A DNA stretch of 64,000 bases from Porpolomopsis calyptriformis (GCA_951640195.1 OX621170.1:248001-312000), one strand, 5' to 3'. Positions 12,281-22,633 are shown, numbered from the stretch's first letter. Notes: generated by a model not told the origin, from the sequence alone. A program made the numbers and translations.

Positions 12281-13027
12281 TCAAACCTGGGCGGTGCCGG
12301 TCGTTTCGTCTTCCGAGGCCTGAGTCGGGATTTCCTCGGTGGCGGGGGCCTCGATGGCCACTGAGGGGGAAGCGATGAGTTTGATTTCCGAAGTCACTTC
12401 GACGGGGGAGGGGGCTCGGACTGTCGCAACGTCGTCGTCGTCGATCGGGTATTCTAGGTCGATGTTGATGGGATATTTGACCGATTCTCCATATTCGATT
12501 AACATCTCCGTCGTCGCAAGATCACGTTGCACTTGAAGGAAATCTTCCCTGGTGAGCCGTTCACTCCGACGACTCTCTTCTATAAGCTTAGCGATGATAG
12601 CGCGGGTAGTGACATTGTAGCAATCAACCCACGTCTGTCTCTTCTGACGCTGGAGCTCCCAAACCTTCAACTCACTTTGGTCCCAACGATTCTTCCAAAA
12701 TAAAGCACTTTGCTCCGACGCCTTGAGCTCAGCTTGCAAAACTTCGCGCTCTTGACGGAGTTCGCGATTCCAGTTGCTGACACTGTTACTGTGGACAGTG
12801 AGACGTGAGATGGTGATGGCAGGATCTTTGGGAGGAGGGGTTTGAGTGGGATATTCTTTGAAAAAATCTTCAGCGCGAGCGCGAGCATGTCAACGTAATT
12901 GTCGAGTGGAGGAGGTAGAGGTGGAAGGACCGGGGGTAGGAGAGCGGGCAGCGGACAAGGGAATTCGTCCAGAATGTCGGATGGCGATTTGAGGGGAGGG
13001 GGATCGTGTGGATTGTGTAGCGGGCAT
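12281..13027 (-). pseudogene. Extra 3' open reading frame of element B, unknown function
   Basis: Downstream of the integrase and ending 35 bases before the 3' LTR lies a 249-codon frame from ATG 13027 (MPATQSTRSPSPQIAIRH) to the stop at 12281. It is open except for one TGA at about codon 46, explained by CGA to TGA. The middle is a charged, likely coiled-coil segment (LRQEREVLQAELKASEQS; FLQVQRDLATTE). The C-terminus is acidic and Pro/Thr-rich (VAIEAPATEEIPTQASED). A clearly homologous frame occupies the same place in element C (29490-30200), so it is a family feature. No similarity to env, dUTPase or known accessory proteins was recognised. Confidence 0.7.
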
Positions 13028-13195
13028 GGTAAAGTTGTTGCAGCGTTTTGGCTCAGTGGTCTTTGAGTTGTTGTTTAGAGGTGCGCAATTTGAATCGTGA
13101 AGGAAAGTAGAGACGTCCGGCAGTTTATAAGGAATGGTTCTAAAAATAGAGGTCAATTCTTGGCAGATGGGATGATGACAAACGAATGAATAGAA

Positions 13196-14464
13196 TCAGG
13201 TTGCCGTTTGAATTGAATCTTCATACGTCTTCACAATTTCCTTGGTGTGTCGTAAAATGTTCGATCGATCTTCCCAAGTGGCTTCTTCGATCGGATAGCC
13301 TTTCCATTTGACCAAATATTTTCGGCATCGTTTAGCTCTGGAATGTTGTAATATAGATTCGACCTCGTATTCTTCTTCGTTTTCGATCAGATCAGGAGGA
13401 GGCCGTGATGTGTCGATGACATCAGGGTGGAGCAATTCATTTCCGACGTTGGGTCTCAGGAGTGAAACGTGAAAGACTGGATGTAGTCTCCACGTTCCGG
13501 GGATGTCGATCAGATAAGCAAGGTCCGATATCTTCTTCAAGACCTTGAATGGTCCAGTCCGTTGGTTGTCAAGTTTCTTCGAGGGTCGTGTCATCTTGAT
13601 GTTTTTGGTATCCAACCAGACTAGATCTCCTTCTTCGTAAGAGGGTGAAGGTTTCCGTTTTTGATCGGCGTATTTCTTCATTGACTCTGTTGTCTTTGAT
13701 AAGGATCGTTCGGCATTTTGCTGTGCGCGTGTAAGGCGTTCGTGAAAGGTGTTTGCTGTGGGCACATTGCTTTGATCTGGAATAGCTGTGGGAAGGTGGG
13801 GATGACGTCCGTATTCCATATAGAATGGTGATTGTGAAGTGGCAGAGTGTTGTCGATTGTTGTAGGCAAATTCCGCAGAAGCGAGCCATTCCGACCAGTC
13901 GTCCTGCATAAAGTTGGTATAGAAACGTAAGTAAACTTCGAGTTCTTGATTGGTACGTTCTGTTTGACCATCTGTTTGAGGATGATACGCAGTGGAGAGA
14001 CCGGAGATGATTCCTAAGGAGTTATTGAGGGCTTCTGTGAATTTGGACGCAAATTGCACTCCATGATCGGATATAACCTTTTGGGGCCATCCATGATGTT
14101 TCCAGACGTGATTCCGAAAGAGTTTCACAGCACCTTCTGATGAAAGGTTGGAAGTTGTCAGAATAAAGTGAGCACGTTTAGTGAAACGATTGACAACGAC
14201 CATTACAGCATCATAGCCTTGTGACTTCGGGAGTTCGATGATGAGATCAACGGTAATTTCCTTCCATGGTTCCATAGAGGGGGGTATGGGTTGGAGTAGT
14301 CCTGACGGCTTCGAGGGGAAGTTCTTGTTTTGTTGACAAGCGGGGCAGGATCGAACGTAGTTGGTGATGTCTTGTGAGGCACCATCCCAAATAAAGTTAC
14401 GAAGGACGAGTTCCTTCGTCTTCTCAATGCCAGGGTGGCCAGTGTGGGGGTAGGCATGGGACAG
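13196..14464 (-). pseudogene. Integrase with C-terminal chromodomain, element B
   Basis: From the zinc-binding module (HTGHPGIEKTKEL, CPACQQNK) the frame runs into the catalytic core: Asp in ITVDLIIELPK, Asp in VISDHGVQFAS, Glu in DGQTERTNQEL. The GPY/F-like module follows (NQRTGPFKVLKKISDLAYL) and then a chromodomain (YEVESILQHSRAKR, KYLVKWKGYPIEEATWED) near residues 300-350, ending at 13196. The three acidic residues are present, but VDRF is changed to VNRF. The upstream part (14276-14464) is joined by small frame problems. Chromodomains direct integration to marked chromatin in Tf1/MAGGY-like elements. Confidence 0.9.
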
Positions 14465-16150
14465 TCATATAATGTCCGTGTGCAGAGATACTTCCTCCGG
14501 CACCACTATCTGACCTTCAACATCGCGTACAAGCCCATCAGCTTGGGTCCAAGCGAGTGAGGCATCCTCGAGTTTATCTTGGATCTTCTGTGGGAGTGGG
14601 ATTTTGAAGCGTAATCTAGAGAGAAGGCTTGAATTCGACAATTTGACAATTGAATTTACCCATTGGTCACGCGCTATCAGAACTTCGTTCTCCACATTGG
14701 CTTCGATGTCGGGCAAATAATCCGGGCGCCTGGACAAGCCGTCGGCCTTGTTCTTCCTACCTGGAATGTATTCAATTTTGAACCCGAATCTGGACAGATA
14801 CTCAGACCAACGAGTTTGGCAATTCGACAAGCGAAGATTTTTGGAGAAATATCGTAAAGCCAAACTGTCTGTCCTAATGAGAATGTCGTGTCTCGCTCCT
14901 TCAAGGAGGTGGCGCCATTGTTTGAAAGAATCAATGATCGCCAGGAGCTCTAGATCGTGGGTTGGGTAGTTCTTTTCAGTAGGGGAGGTAGATCTTGAAT
15001 GATAGCCAACAGGTTTCCAGTGTCCGTTGTGAAGTTGGGAGAGTATTCCTGCGATTCTAATGATAGAGGCATCGGTTTCTAGACAATAAGGGAGATCGCG
15101 ATCAGGAATATGAAGGACAGGTGCGTTCGTCAAGAGGGTCTTGATGTTGTCGAAAGCTTCTTGTCTCCGAGGAGTCCATTCCCACATAGTTTCATTGTGC
15201 AAGAGTTCGTAGAGAGGGGTAGCGACTTTGGAGAAACCCTTGATATATCTTCGCCAGAAGTTCACACTGCCCAAGAAGGATTGGAGTTGTTTCACCATTT
15301 CTGGAATAGGCCAAGACATGATAGCGTCGACCTTCTTCGGGTTGGTGGTGATTCGTCCTTTGGATAGGACGACTCCAAGATAAATGACTTCTTCCTTCTC
15401 GAACTGGCATTTGACGGGTTTACATGAGAGTCCGTGTTTCTTCATAATATTCAGAGTTTTGAAGGTCCAGTGTCGCAATTCCTGTAAATCGTCTCCACAA
15501 ACAAGCACGTCATTGATATAAATGAAAACGTTTCCAGAGTCTAGGACTTCTTTGAATCTTGTGTCGATCATCCGTTGAAAGGTGGCTGGTGAGTTTCGTA
15601 AACCAAAGAACATGACAGTGGGTTCGAAGGTGCCTGCTTCAGTGATAAAAGCGGCTTTCCATTCGTTGCCTTCCTTGATCCTGACGTTGTTGAATCCCCA
15701 TTGGATATCCATGACTGTGAACAGAGACGCTGTTAGGAGTTTAGGTTGTTGGAGTATTTGATGAAGGAGGGGAAGGGGATAGTGATCAGGGACCGTGTGT
15801 TCGTTAAGGTAGCGATAATCTTCAATAGGGCGTAAGCCAGCGTTTTTACCTTTAGCGTTCACTTCTTCGGCTTTCTTTCCAAAGAAGAACGGAGAGACTT
15901 GTTTCGACTTGGAAGTTCATATTCGTCCAGTAGACAAGTTTTCGTCGATGAACTTGTGTAAGTGATCCATCTCAAGAGGGGACATTGCATATTTCGCGCC
16001 TTTGACTGGTCTGAAAGTTTCGTCCAGTTCTATGGCGTGGTCGAACTCCGAATGCGGTGGAAGGCAGTCGAAGGATTCTTTGGCAAAGACACTAGAGTAG
16101 TCTTTCCAGTATACCTCCAGTACAAACTTTCGCATATCTTCTTCCACTGT
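14465..16150 (-). pseudogene. Reverse transcriptase-RNase H of element B
   Basis: The N-terminal RT part (EVYWKDYSSVFAKES, 16100-16150) leads to a TGA at about 15917, then a 465-codon open frame to 14465. Motifs are LRPIEDYRYLNEHTV, the palm Asp in FTVMDIQWGFNN, FFGLRNSPATFQRMID and YIND in place of YIDD (Asn codon complement 15512-15514). Then come the connection (LQSFLGSVNFWRRYI) and RNase H (CLETDASIIRIAGILSQ, LLAIIDSFKQWRHLLEG, LIRTDSLALRYF). Apart from the YIND change and the TGA this is the best-preserved pol in the window. Confidence 0.9.
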
Positions 16151-16755
16151 GCTGGCTCAGGATTCATCCGACTTCGATACGCGTCGATTCATGGCCAGTG
16201 TGACCGATTTCATTCCCTGTGACTCCGCATCGTTCACTATCCATCGTGGAAGAGGGAAATCTTTGCTATCCAGAGCCAGTGTTGCCTCTTTCTAATCGAT
16301 GTTGGGGTTGTGCTTTTTGAGCCACGGGAAGCCGAGGATAATATCCATCTTAGATCCGAGATCGGTCACTTCCAATCAGATCCGTTCATTGTGTCCTCCA
16401 GGAGCCTCTAACCAAATATCAATATCGTTCTCGATGGGTCCACCTTGGTTTTCAGATCCATCGGCATTCCATACGGGGATTGGGGTTTCCAATCGTGTTA
16501 GAGCAAAATTGTGGCGAGTTGTGAAAGATTCGTCCACGAAATTTCCAGAGGCTCCACTATCAACCAGAGCAGTGGCCGGAACACGTCGACCAGTGTCGGT
16601 AGCTTCAATCCAAACATCCAAAATGAGTCTGAGATTGCCTTCTTCAAGAGTACCAAGAATTCGAAATAGATTGCATGGAGTGGTAGTACATTCTTGAGTC
16701 GATACATCTGTAACGGTAGGCAAAGCATTTGGACTCCCTAAAAACCCTGTTCTTT
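16151..16755 (-). pseudogene. Protease region of element B
   Basis: Retropepsin-like segment with the catalytic triplet intact in ATALVDSGASGNFVDES (about 16540-16590), preceded by TPCNLFRILGTLEE. After WLEAPGGHNERI a TGA (CGA in element C at the same place) interrupts the frame near 16376. Beyond it the usual IILGFPWL motif can be read, running towards RT at 16150. Confidence 0.85.
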
Positions 16756-18250
16756 CAGTTCCTTGACGAGCTGAGCTTTCCTCTCCTTCGGCCAGCGATC
16801 GATCCCACAGTTGTCCACCACTCGAATAGCTTCCTCTGTAGTAGCTGGGGAAACCACCTCGTCAACTCGTTCCGTCTCGATACCTCGAATGTTTCGTCCT
16901 CGACCTCACCCTGTGGTTGGTCTTCCTCGTCGTTGTCCGGCAGGGGCACTACTCGATGGGTGCGCTGACGAAGAAGAGGCGAGAGGGGAATTTGGACACT
17001 TGTTTGCCCAATGACCTGGTTCTCTGCAGCGATAGCAGTTGCCTCGCGGAACGCGTGATATTGATGATGAGGAAGTTGTCTCCTGTTTGACAGGAGCAGA
17101 GGAGGGAGTTTGGGTCGTCGTTCGAGCCACAGTCTCCCTGGGAGTGTAGTAGTTACTCCGGGGAGCGGCACAATGCTCAAGTGCGAGTTCAAGACGTTGT
17201 TGATTGAAGATGGAAGCTTTTCACTTCCAAGTGTTGAGGGTGGCAGGGATGGGATCAAGGGCATAGATTTTTTCGAGAATTCCGGGATTGAGGCCGTTCC
17301 GGTAGAAAACTTTGAGTGCATCGTCATTGAAACCAGTTTCATCCGCGAGAGCTCCGAATCGTACGTTATAATTGTCCACAGTAGAAAGTCCTTGGGTTAC
17401 CTTTTGAATTTTGACCTGCGCTGTCGCTCTCGCATCAACATCTCCAAAACATTCCTCGAGCTCCTCCATAAAATCCTCGTAGTTGGCTCCAACCCATTGC
17501 ACACGTTTGAATTCTTGAGTCTGCTGTCGAGCCCATGATTGGGCAACACCAATCTTCATAAACGACAAGACATAAGTGATTTTCTATCTGTCGGACCATT
17601 GACTGTTGTCAAGGACTAGACGACAAGCCTGGATGAAGTTGAGACATTTGGCTGCAGACCCGTCGTATTCATCGGGTTTGGCAATCTTGATGGAGGGGGG
17701 AGTGGGTTGTTGAGGCAGAGGAGGTTGTTGATGTGGTGGAGGAGGTTGGGGTTGTTGTTGTTGCTGGAGCTGGGTGATCAGCTGTTGTTGTTGGGTGATG
17801 GTTTGTTCGAGTTGGCGAACAGTGGCCATCAAGGTCGTGATGTCAATGGTAGGGGGGTTGGTGGGGGCATTGGTGGACGTTCCTAACATGTTGGTGGATG
17901 TCGGCTGTTGTAGGGTTGTTGGAGCTGTTGGTGTTGGTGTAGGTGTCGCAGAAGAAAGTTGGGAATAGAGAGAACCATATTGTCCTGGGGGAGTGGCAGT
18001 TCGTTGATGAACTGGTCTTGTTGTCGGGGCTGAAGATGAAGAGAAGAGTCCTCTTGTTCTTGATCGAGTTCGCGGTCCTAGAGGGACAGGAGCAGGAGTA
18101 GGAGTGGGAGTAGCTAATGTTTCTTCGAGAGCTGAAGAAAAGGATGGTTCTTGATCTCGAATTGTAGCTGAAAAGGTCAATCTCGAGAGAGGGTCTTCGT
18201 ATTGTTCTTCAATGTCTGAGTTGTCGGTAGAAGCCAGGATGAAGGTGAGT
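16756..18250 (-). pseudogene. Gag of element B, with Gln/Pro-rich region and zinc knuckle
   Basis: The N-terminal part (18180 downward) is Pro/Thr-rich with a Gln run (LITQLQQQQQPQ) and a possible coiled coil (TLMATVRQLEQTITQQQQ). The capsid region follows (IKIAKPDEYDGSAAKCLNF, LNPGILEKIYALDPIP). The CCHC knuckle is CYRCREPGHWANKC at about 17010-17052. Stops near 17584 and 17221 interrupt it. No clear ATG was found at the very start; the homologous start in element C is also weak. Confidence 0.85.
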
Positions 18251-18325
18251 AAGGGGTAAAGAAGTGATGTCGATGATCACAGTGATGAGGGTGTTTGGAT
18301 AAGCAAGTGGGAGAGAACCAGAAGG

Positions 18326-18336
18326 AAGTCTGATTC
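18326..18336 (-). promoter_or_regulatory. Predicted self-priming primer-binding site, element B
   Basis: Immediately inside the 5' LTR, the element-sense sequence GAATCAGACTT (complement of 18326-18336) is perfectly complementary to AAGTCTGATTC within the LTR (complement of 18438-18448). That site lies about 28 bases downstream of TATATAAA (complement of 18476-18483), about where transcription should begin. This is the arrangement of self-primed Tf1/sushi elements. Confidence 0.65.
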
Positions 18337-18337
18337 T

Positions 18338-18694
18338 TGTTATAACCCAGTTGTTCGGAACGCGTTTTACTTCAGGTGTTCTGTCCCAAGAGATATAGGG
18401 TATGGTTCCAAGTCCTTGTTATGAGTAGGCTAATGAGGAATCAGACTTAAGGTCTGATACGTACAAGAGGTACTCTTTATATACTGACTACTTATCTGTG
18501 TGAGTCAGTGCGACATAACATGAGGTAGAGATAAGAATGAGTCATCGTGATCAATGACGAATCATAAAGGGGTTGAAACAAGAACGGAAATGAAAGGTGT
18601 CCACATATAGGTAAAGTAGTGGGGAATCCCAAGATAAGAGATAGGTTTACATGTGGTTAGATAAAGAAAAGAAAAGAAAATTCTGACCGTGACA
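18338..18694 (-). repeat. 5' LTR of element B
   Basis: 357 bp, partner of 11889-12245. It contains TATATAAA (complement of 18476-18483) and, downstream, the 11-nt word complementary to the primer-binding site. Confidence 0.9.
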
Positions 18695-19425
18695 GGATCA
18701 TCCAATGTCACGGAACAATCCCTTGTTCTATTCTTCGCTGGACAAGGCGTGACATTTGAACAGGCAGATGACACCTTTGTCTATGCCTTTCAATGGCTTG
18801 AGGACACCCTCCAGGGTAATGTCTCGGACTTATCCTCCCTTGAGACATACAGAGAGTCTGTGCATAATACATTGGCAAGGAATGGCATTCCTTCATCACT
18901 TCGTGATGGAAATGACACATGGTTCCCAGACGGACATCCTCGCTGTCATCCCCAGTCTCATATCTCGTCTAATAACAAGTCTGTCGCCCCATCCGCGGGC
19001 CTTATCACCCAAGACATGTTTGATGCATCTAACTCATTCACTCGGCGTGGACAAATCACATACACACTCGCCGAGTGTGGACCACCCCATGGCTGGGACT
19101 TGTCCCACACTTCGCGACACCATTCACGGTGCGATTCACAAGACAGCGCTGCACCGCCAGGCAGCGATAGCAAGCAAGTTTCACTTGGCTTGCCAATCCC
19201 TGAACCTGAGCCAGCTTCACTTCAGGAATGTATTGAGAGCACGTCAGAGATACCTGATGTCCCAATGGACTACAGACGAATGTAGTCGTCGCCGCAGTTG
19301 TATTACTCCGGCATTTATTTTTTGTTTCTCTTAGTTATTTCTATGCAGTATATAGATTGTTTTATGTGTATTCTGCCTGACTATCAGGCTTAACTTACCC
19401 CGGCAGTTAAGCCAAAGGGGGAGGA
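18695..19425 (+). other. 3' part of element A with an unrecognised 198-codon frame
   Basis: Between element B and the 3' LTR of A a frame stays open to 19285 (LVLFFAGQGVTFEQADDTF; ITYTLAECGPPHGWDLSH). It has no ATG at its left end because it emerges from B's LTR. No domain was recognised. That it lacks stops in a region where everything else is riddled with them is notable. 19286-19425 holds the 3' untranslated part and the polypurine tract AAAGGGGGAGGA. Confidence 0.5.
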
Positions 19426-19620
19426 TGTAACAGATATGTTACATACAGCCACCGTGCTGTGTTTGTACATATTTGTACCGGATACCTTAAGTACTGGTTA
19501 TGCTTAGGTAAACAACAAGTTTACATCCCACTCCCGCTTATACCAGATTGCCCCAATACATTGGTTCTGTGCATATCCTGGTATTGAGCAAAGTGTGATA
19601 ACTTATCCCCAACCCTTACA
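19426..19620 (+). repeat. 3' LTR of element A
   Basis: 195 bp, partner of 3589-3783, followed by the second AATGG duplication at 19621-19625, from where the hAT transposase frame continues. Confidence 0.9.
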
Positions 19621-20283
19621 AATGGGCAGCAGGTTCATAATGAGAAAGTGGTTCAAACACTTAAAGTTTGGGCAATCGCTGATATGGCTAGACAAAATAT
19701 CAAGATTACACCTGAGGAGAATGCAGTAGCAACTGGCATTTTCCCAAAGGTAGCTGGATTGGCACGACGGCTGCATAACAACAGCACTCTTGGTGAGAAG
19801 TTCACATTGCTTGCCCAGGCATCACCAGATGTGGTCGGAAATCAGACTTCCCTCACACGACGTGTACCAACTCGCTGGAATTCTGAAAAAGACTGCCTTG
19901 ATTCCCATATCAATTTGAGGCCTGCGGTAGAGTCGCTTACTGGAAATTCTGCCCATAAGCTTGGTGCATTCAAGGAACCTGGCAATCGAGCTGAAGGATG
20001 TACTTGTCCTGTTTGAGGACCCAACCCTGCTTTTTTCTCGTGCAGAGCTTCCACTAGTTTGCGACACAATTCCAATGCTTGATGATCTTGAGCAAGCTCT
20101 GACACTTGTGTGTGAACATGAGAGCTTACCAAATGTGTTGCGCATTGCTGCACATGCAGCCTTGATGCTTGCTCAGAAGTACCACTCTCTGAATGATGAA
20201 TGTGAAGTATATCGAATTGCAATTGGTGAGTTGTAATACTTTTCTTAATAATATTGTTGTCTAATGTACCTTTGCATAGTTAT

Positions 20284-20696
20284 TGTTATAAACTGGTTAT
20301 TGTCGAAATGGTTTTACTTTGGAGTGCTCTGTCCCAAGATGATAATGAGGTTTCAAGTCCTAGTTATTGGGTTGCTAATGAGGAATCAGACTTAAGGTCT
20401 GAGTACAACTAACTAGGGTTTTATATACTGACTATGCTACTGCGGATGAGTCAGTGTTTACATGAGGAATACATGCGACGAGTAAAGATAAGCATGATAA
20501 GAGACTCGGAGCATGTGAAAGGATGAAACATATGAAGTTGGAAATGAAAGATGTCCTATCTGGGACAAATGAAAAAAGGAAGGCTATGGGGATTCCCATA
20601 GTGTAATCATGGGGAATCCCAAACAAAGATAAGATGTGTCTGACTAATGAACAATGACTAACATAGAGGAAAAGTGAAAAATTTACGTCCGTGACA
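20284..20696 (-). mobile_element. Solo LTR of the element-C family in a hAT intron
   Basis: 413 bp, reverse orientation (element sense TGTCACGGACG...TATAACA), closely related to the 423-bp LTRs of element C. Flanked by a perfect 5-bp duplication GTTAT (20279-20283, 20697-20701). There is no internal sequence, so it is the product of LTR-LTR recombination. It sits exactly on the 3' splice site of a hAT transposase intron that starts GTGAGT at 20226. Confidence 0.9.
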
Positions 20697-22633
20697 GTTA
20701 TGTGCCCTGATAAGAAGCTAAAGTGGTTCGAAGATCGTTGTTGGGCTCTGGAGGCCATTGAGGAAGTCCACCAACTTGTTGTCAAACGATGGGAAGAGTC
20801 ATACAAACCAGCTAGTACTGTTTCTGCCATGACACCAGTTGCTGCTGAGCTACTCGCAGTCAATCCTTTGTTATTCTTATATTTTTTGTGACATATGCTA
20901 ATATTTTGCTCCATTACAGCCTGGATCTCGATGGAAGGTTCTGACAAAACAACTATCTGTTACCCATCCCCCAAACAGCATCGAAAATTACCTAGCCTCA
21001 CCAGTTATTAATGCAAACGAGCTCAAGTATATGGGGGGTGTTATGATGTACTGGTTTCGAAAGGAACAATCTTGCCCAGATCTATCGAGATATGGCTCTG
21101 ATTACTGCTCTGCACCTGGTTCGTAAAATTCCATTGCCTTTATTCTACTAGGTCTAATCCCCTGATACTGCAGCTTCATCAATGGATGCTGAACATGCAT
21201 TTTCAGAAGGCTGCCGTGAAGTTAACTTCATGTAGCACAACATGTCATCCCAGACATTTAAGGCACAGATGGCTGTTGGATCTTGGGATGGCACACCACT
21301 GTTTCCTAATATTGACGCTGCTATTCACATCATGGAGAGGCAGATGGGTAGTAGTAATACCATTGGATTAACCATGGTGTAACCGTCAAACTGCAGTTTG
21401 CAACCATGGATAGTGGTGTTTAAATTAAACCGTGGTTTTGTTGTGGTTTATTATCTGGTTGACCCATTTCAGTCCTTACCTTAAGTGCCCTGACCTTTTG
21501 CCAAACCCCTGTGGAAGTACCCCATGGCAGCAGCTGTACAAGACCTGGAATGATATAGCCTTCATCACTACTATGGGTTTCAATATTGAAACCTTCTTTT
21601 ACATCCTGGAGAATGGTTTTGAGGCTACATGGACCTCAAAAACAATGATGTTTCTACTAGCAGCACTCCCTGTGTGCCTTGCCAATCCTTGGACACCTCT
21701 AGGGTCCTTGGCCTCATCCTCCACTTTCTAAACTCCACAATGCTCAATATGAGCCTGATAGAGATCTTCATACTTGTACCTGCCACAGTCTTGTGCTATC
21801 TTGGTTTCACTATCACCATCCTCCTCTCCATCCTCTGCATTCTACCCAACTGCTAGATCTGATGGCTAGCTGGAAACAAGTTCTAGGGCCTCAATGCCCT
21901 GGTCACCTCCTGCCACCCTCTCCTCACTAGTGCATTTAGCACCATGGACAGCCTCAACCTACTGGTACAGATGTTGAGCTATTGGGAGGTAGAGAATGTG
22001 ACATATAGTGGATGGCTTCACAGCTATTATGTATGCAATGTGTTTGCCTATGCTGTATCAGGTGTGTACATCCTATCTCTTTTTATCAATCAAACTAACT
22101 ATTACACAGGAGAAATTATTGCCTGCTAACTCAATGTGCCAGGGAGCTGGTATAGCTCACACATTGCCTAACCCATCTACACTAAACTGTGTAGGAAGAC
22201 ACCCAACAGCTATTACCTTATCACAGATACTACCTTCCCATGTGGATGTGATGTAGTTGAGGGCCACATCTATACACCCCGGAAGCAGGGCAAGCCCCTC
22301 CCCACTAATAAAGCTGAATGTGTCCAAGTGCTTGCATTCAATTGACAGCTCCTTTCCTTCCACCAGCCTGCAGAGTGGGGGAATCATACCCTCCAGGGCT
22401 GCTTTGGCTGCCTCCATGTCCCACTGGACATCAACAACCCAGCATGCTGCCAGGCTATCTTGGAAATCTGCGCACAACTCTACAACATGCACTGCCAACA
22501 GATTGGATTGAATCAAATCTGATCTATGCACTTGCCCATCTTGTAGGATGAGGTTTGGCATAGCTTCAAGTGCATGTTGTTCTCGGATCAGCGCAGGAAT
22601 GATTGGGTTGCATGTTTTCATTGTATTGTGTAG

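Larger units (their letters stand above)
11889..18694 (-). mobile_element. Gypsy chromovirus B, reverse orientation, inside element A
   Basis: Direct 357-bp LTRs at 11889-12245 and 18338-18694 (each TGTTATAA...GTGACA on the plus strand, so TGTCAC...TATAACA in element sense) differ at about 7 positions. On the minus strand the order is 5' LTR, gag, protease, RT-RNase H, integrase with chromodomain, then an additional frame and the 3' LTR. The flanks are GCTTA on the left and GGATC on the right, so no target duplication is visible, unlike its host element A. Confidence 0.9.
3589..19620 (+). mobile_element. Gypsy LTR retrotransposon A, carrying nested element B
   Basis: Bounded by two 195-bp direct LTRs (3589-3783, 19426-19620), each starting TGTAACAG and ending CCCTTACA, and by a perfect 5-bp target duplication AATGG (3584-3588, 19621-19625). 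A purine run AAAGGGGGAGGA directly precedes the 3' LTR and serves as polypurine tract. Internal order is gag, protease, RT, RNase H, integrase, which is Gypsy order. Element B and a ~1-kb insertion interrupt it. The LTRs differ at about 7 of 195 positions, all transitions in my hand count. Confidence 0.9.
2275..21382 (+). pseudogene. hAT-family transposase with BED zinc finger, interrupted twice
   Basis: Segments in order: a BED-like zinc-finger region near 2500-2700 (FTCKYNHPTHKPHSCER); a linker with RALIALRYATSHRPFNAV (2779-2832); the RNase H-like core at 3086-3588 (YLGVVVIWYDAGKIH, CMDNAGNC); the continuation after element A from 19621 (TLKVWAIADMAR, RRVPTRWNSEKDCLD); a segment at 20698-20890 (MCPDKKLKWFEDRC); and the C-terminal dimerisation region (SSMDAEHAFSEG near 21175-21215) to TAA at 21380-21382. 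Element A sits exactly between DN and GQQV, and the frame is restored once the element and one AATGG copy are removed. Several stops are present. The N-terminal start is uncertain. As in other hAT transposases this would bind and excise the element ends; this copy is dead. Confidence 0.85.
2041..21478 (+). mobile_element. hAT DNA transposon inserted in the Harbinger transposase
   Basis: The left end begins TAAGGACTGAAATGG (2041) and the right end is its inverse, CCATTTCAGTCCTTA (ending 21478). Further imperfect matches continue inwards; AAACCACGG on the left corresponds to CCGTGGTTT on the right. The element is flanked by a perfect 8-bp duplication CCTTAAGT (2033-2040 and 21479-21486), the diagnostic size for hAT. 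It encodes a BED/hAT transposase on the plus strand. It is enlarged from about 3 kb to 19.4 kb by element A and a solo LTR. Confidence 0.9.
1873..22633 (+). pseudogene. Harbinger (DDE_Tnp_4-like) transposase, split by the hAT transposon
   Basis: The N-terminal part starts at ATG 1873 (MDLDLLPTLLADADEDNE) and is interrupted at 2040. The frame resumes right of the hAT at 21479 with LLPNPCGSTPW and TTMGFNIETF. The catalytic triad of DDE endonucleases is visible: Asp in STMDSLN (21947-21949), Asp in ITDTTFP (22226-22228) and Glu in PAEWG (22373-22375). An intron lies near 22060-22110 (GTGTGTAC...TTACACAG). Several TGA/TAG codons break the frame, for example TAG at 22544; the original stop is probably 22631-22633 after a FSDQRRNDW-like tail. 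The protein would have cut and pasted this transposon. It is inactive now, although the three acidic residues survive. Confidence 0.8.

Noticed and set aside
14663..15410. Open frames on the plus strand opposite element B pol.
   Set aside because: Antisense shadows of a strongly conserved RT-RNase H frame; no domain of their own.
3589..19620. Reading the outer 195-bp repeats as terminal repeats of element B rather than of A.
   Set aside because: B has its own 357-bp LTR pair in the opposite orientation, and the A repeats flank a plus-strand gag-pol with a perfect 5-bp duplication.
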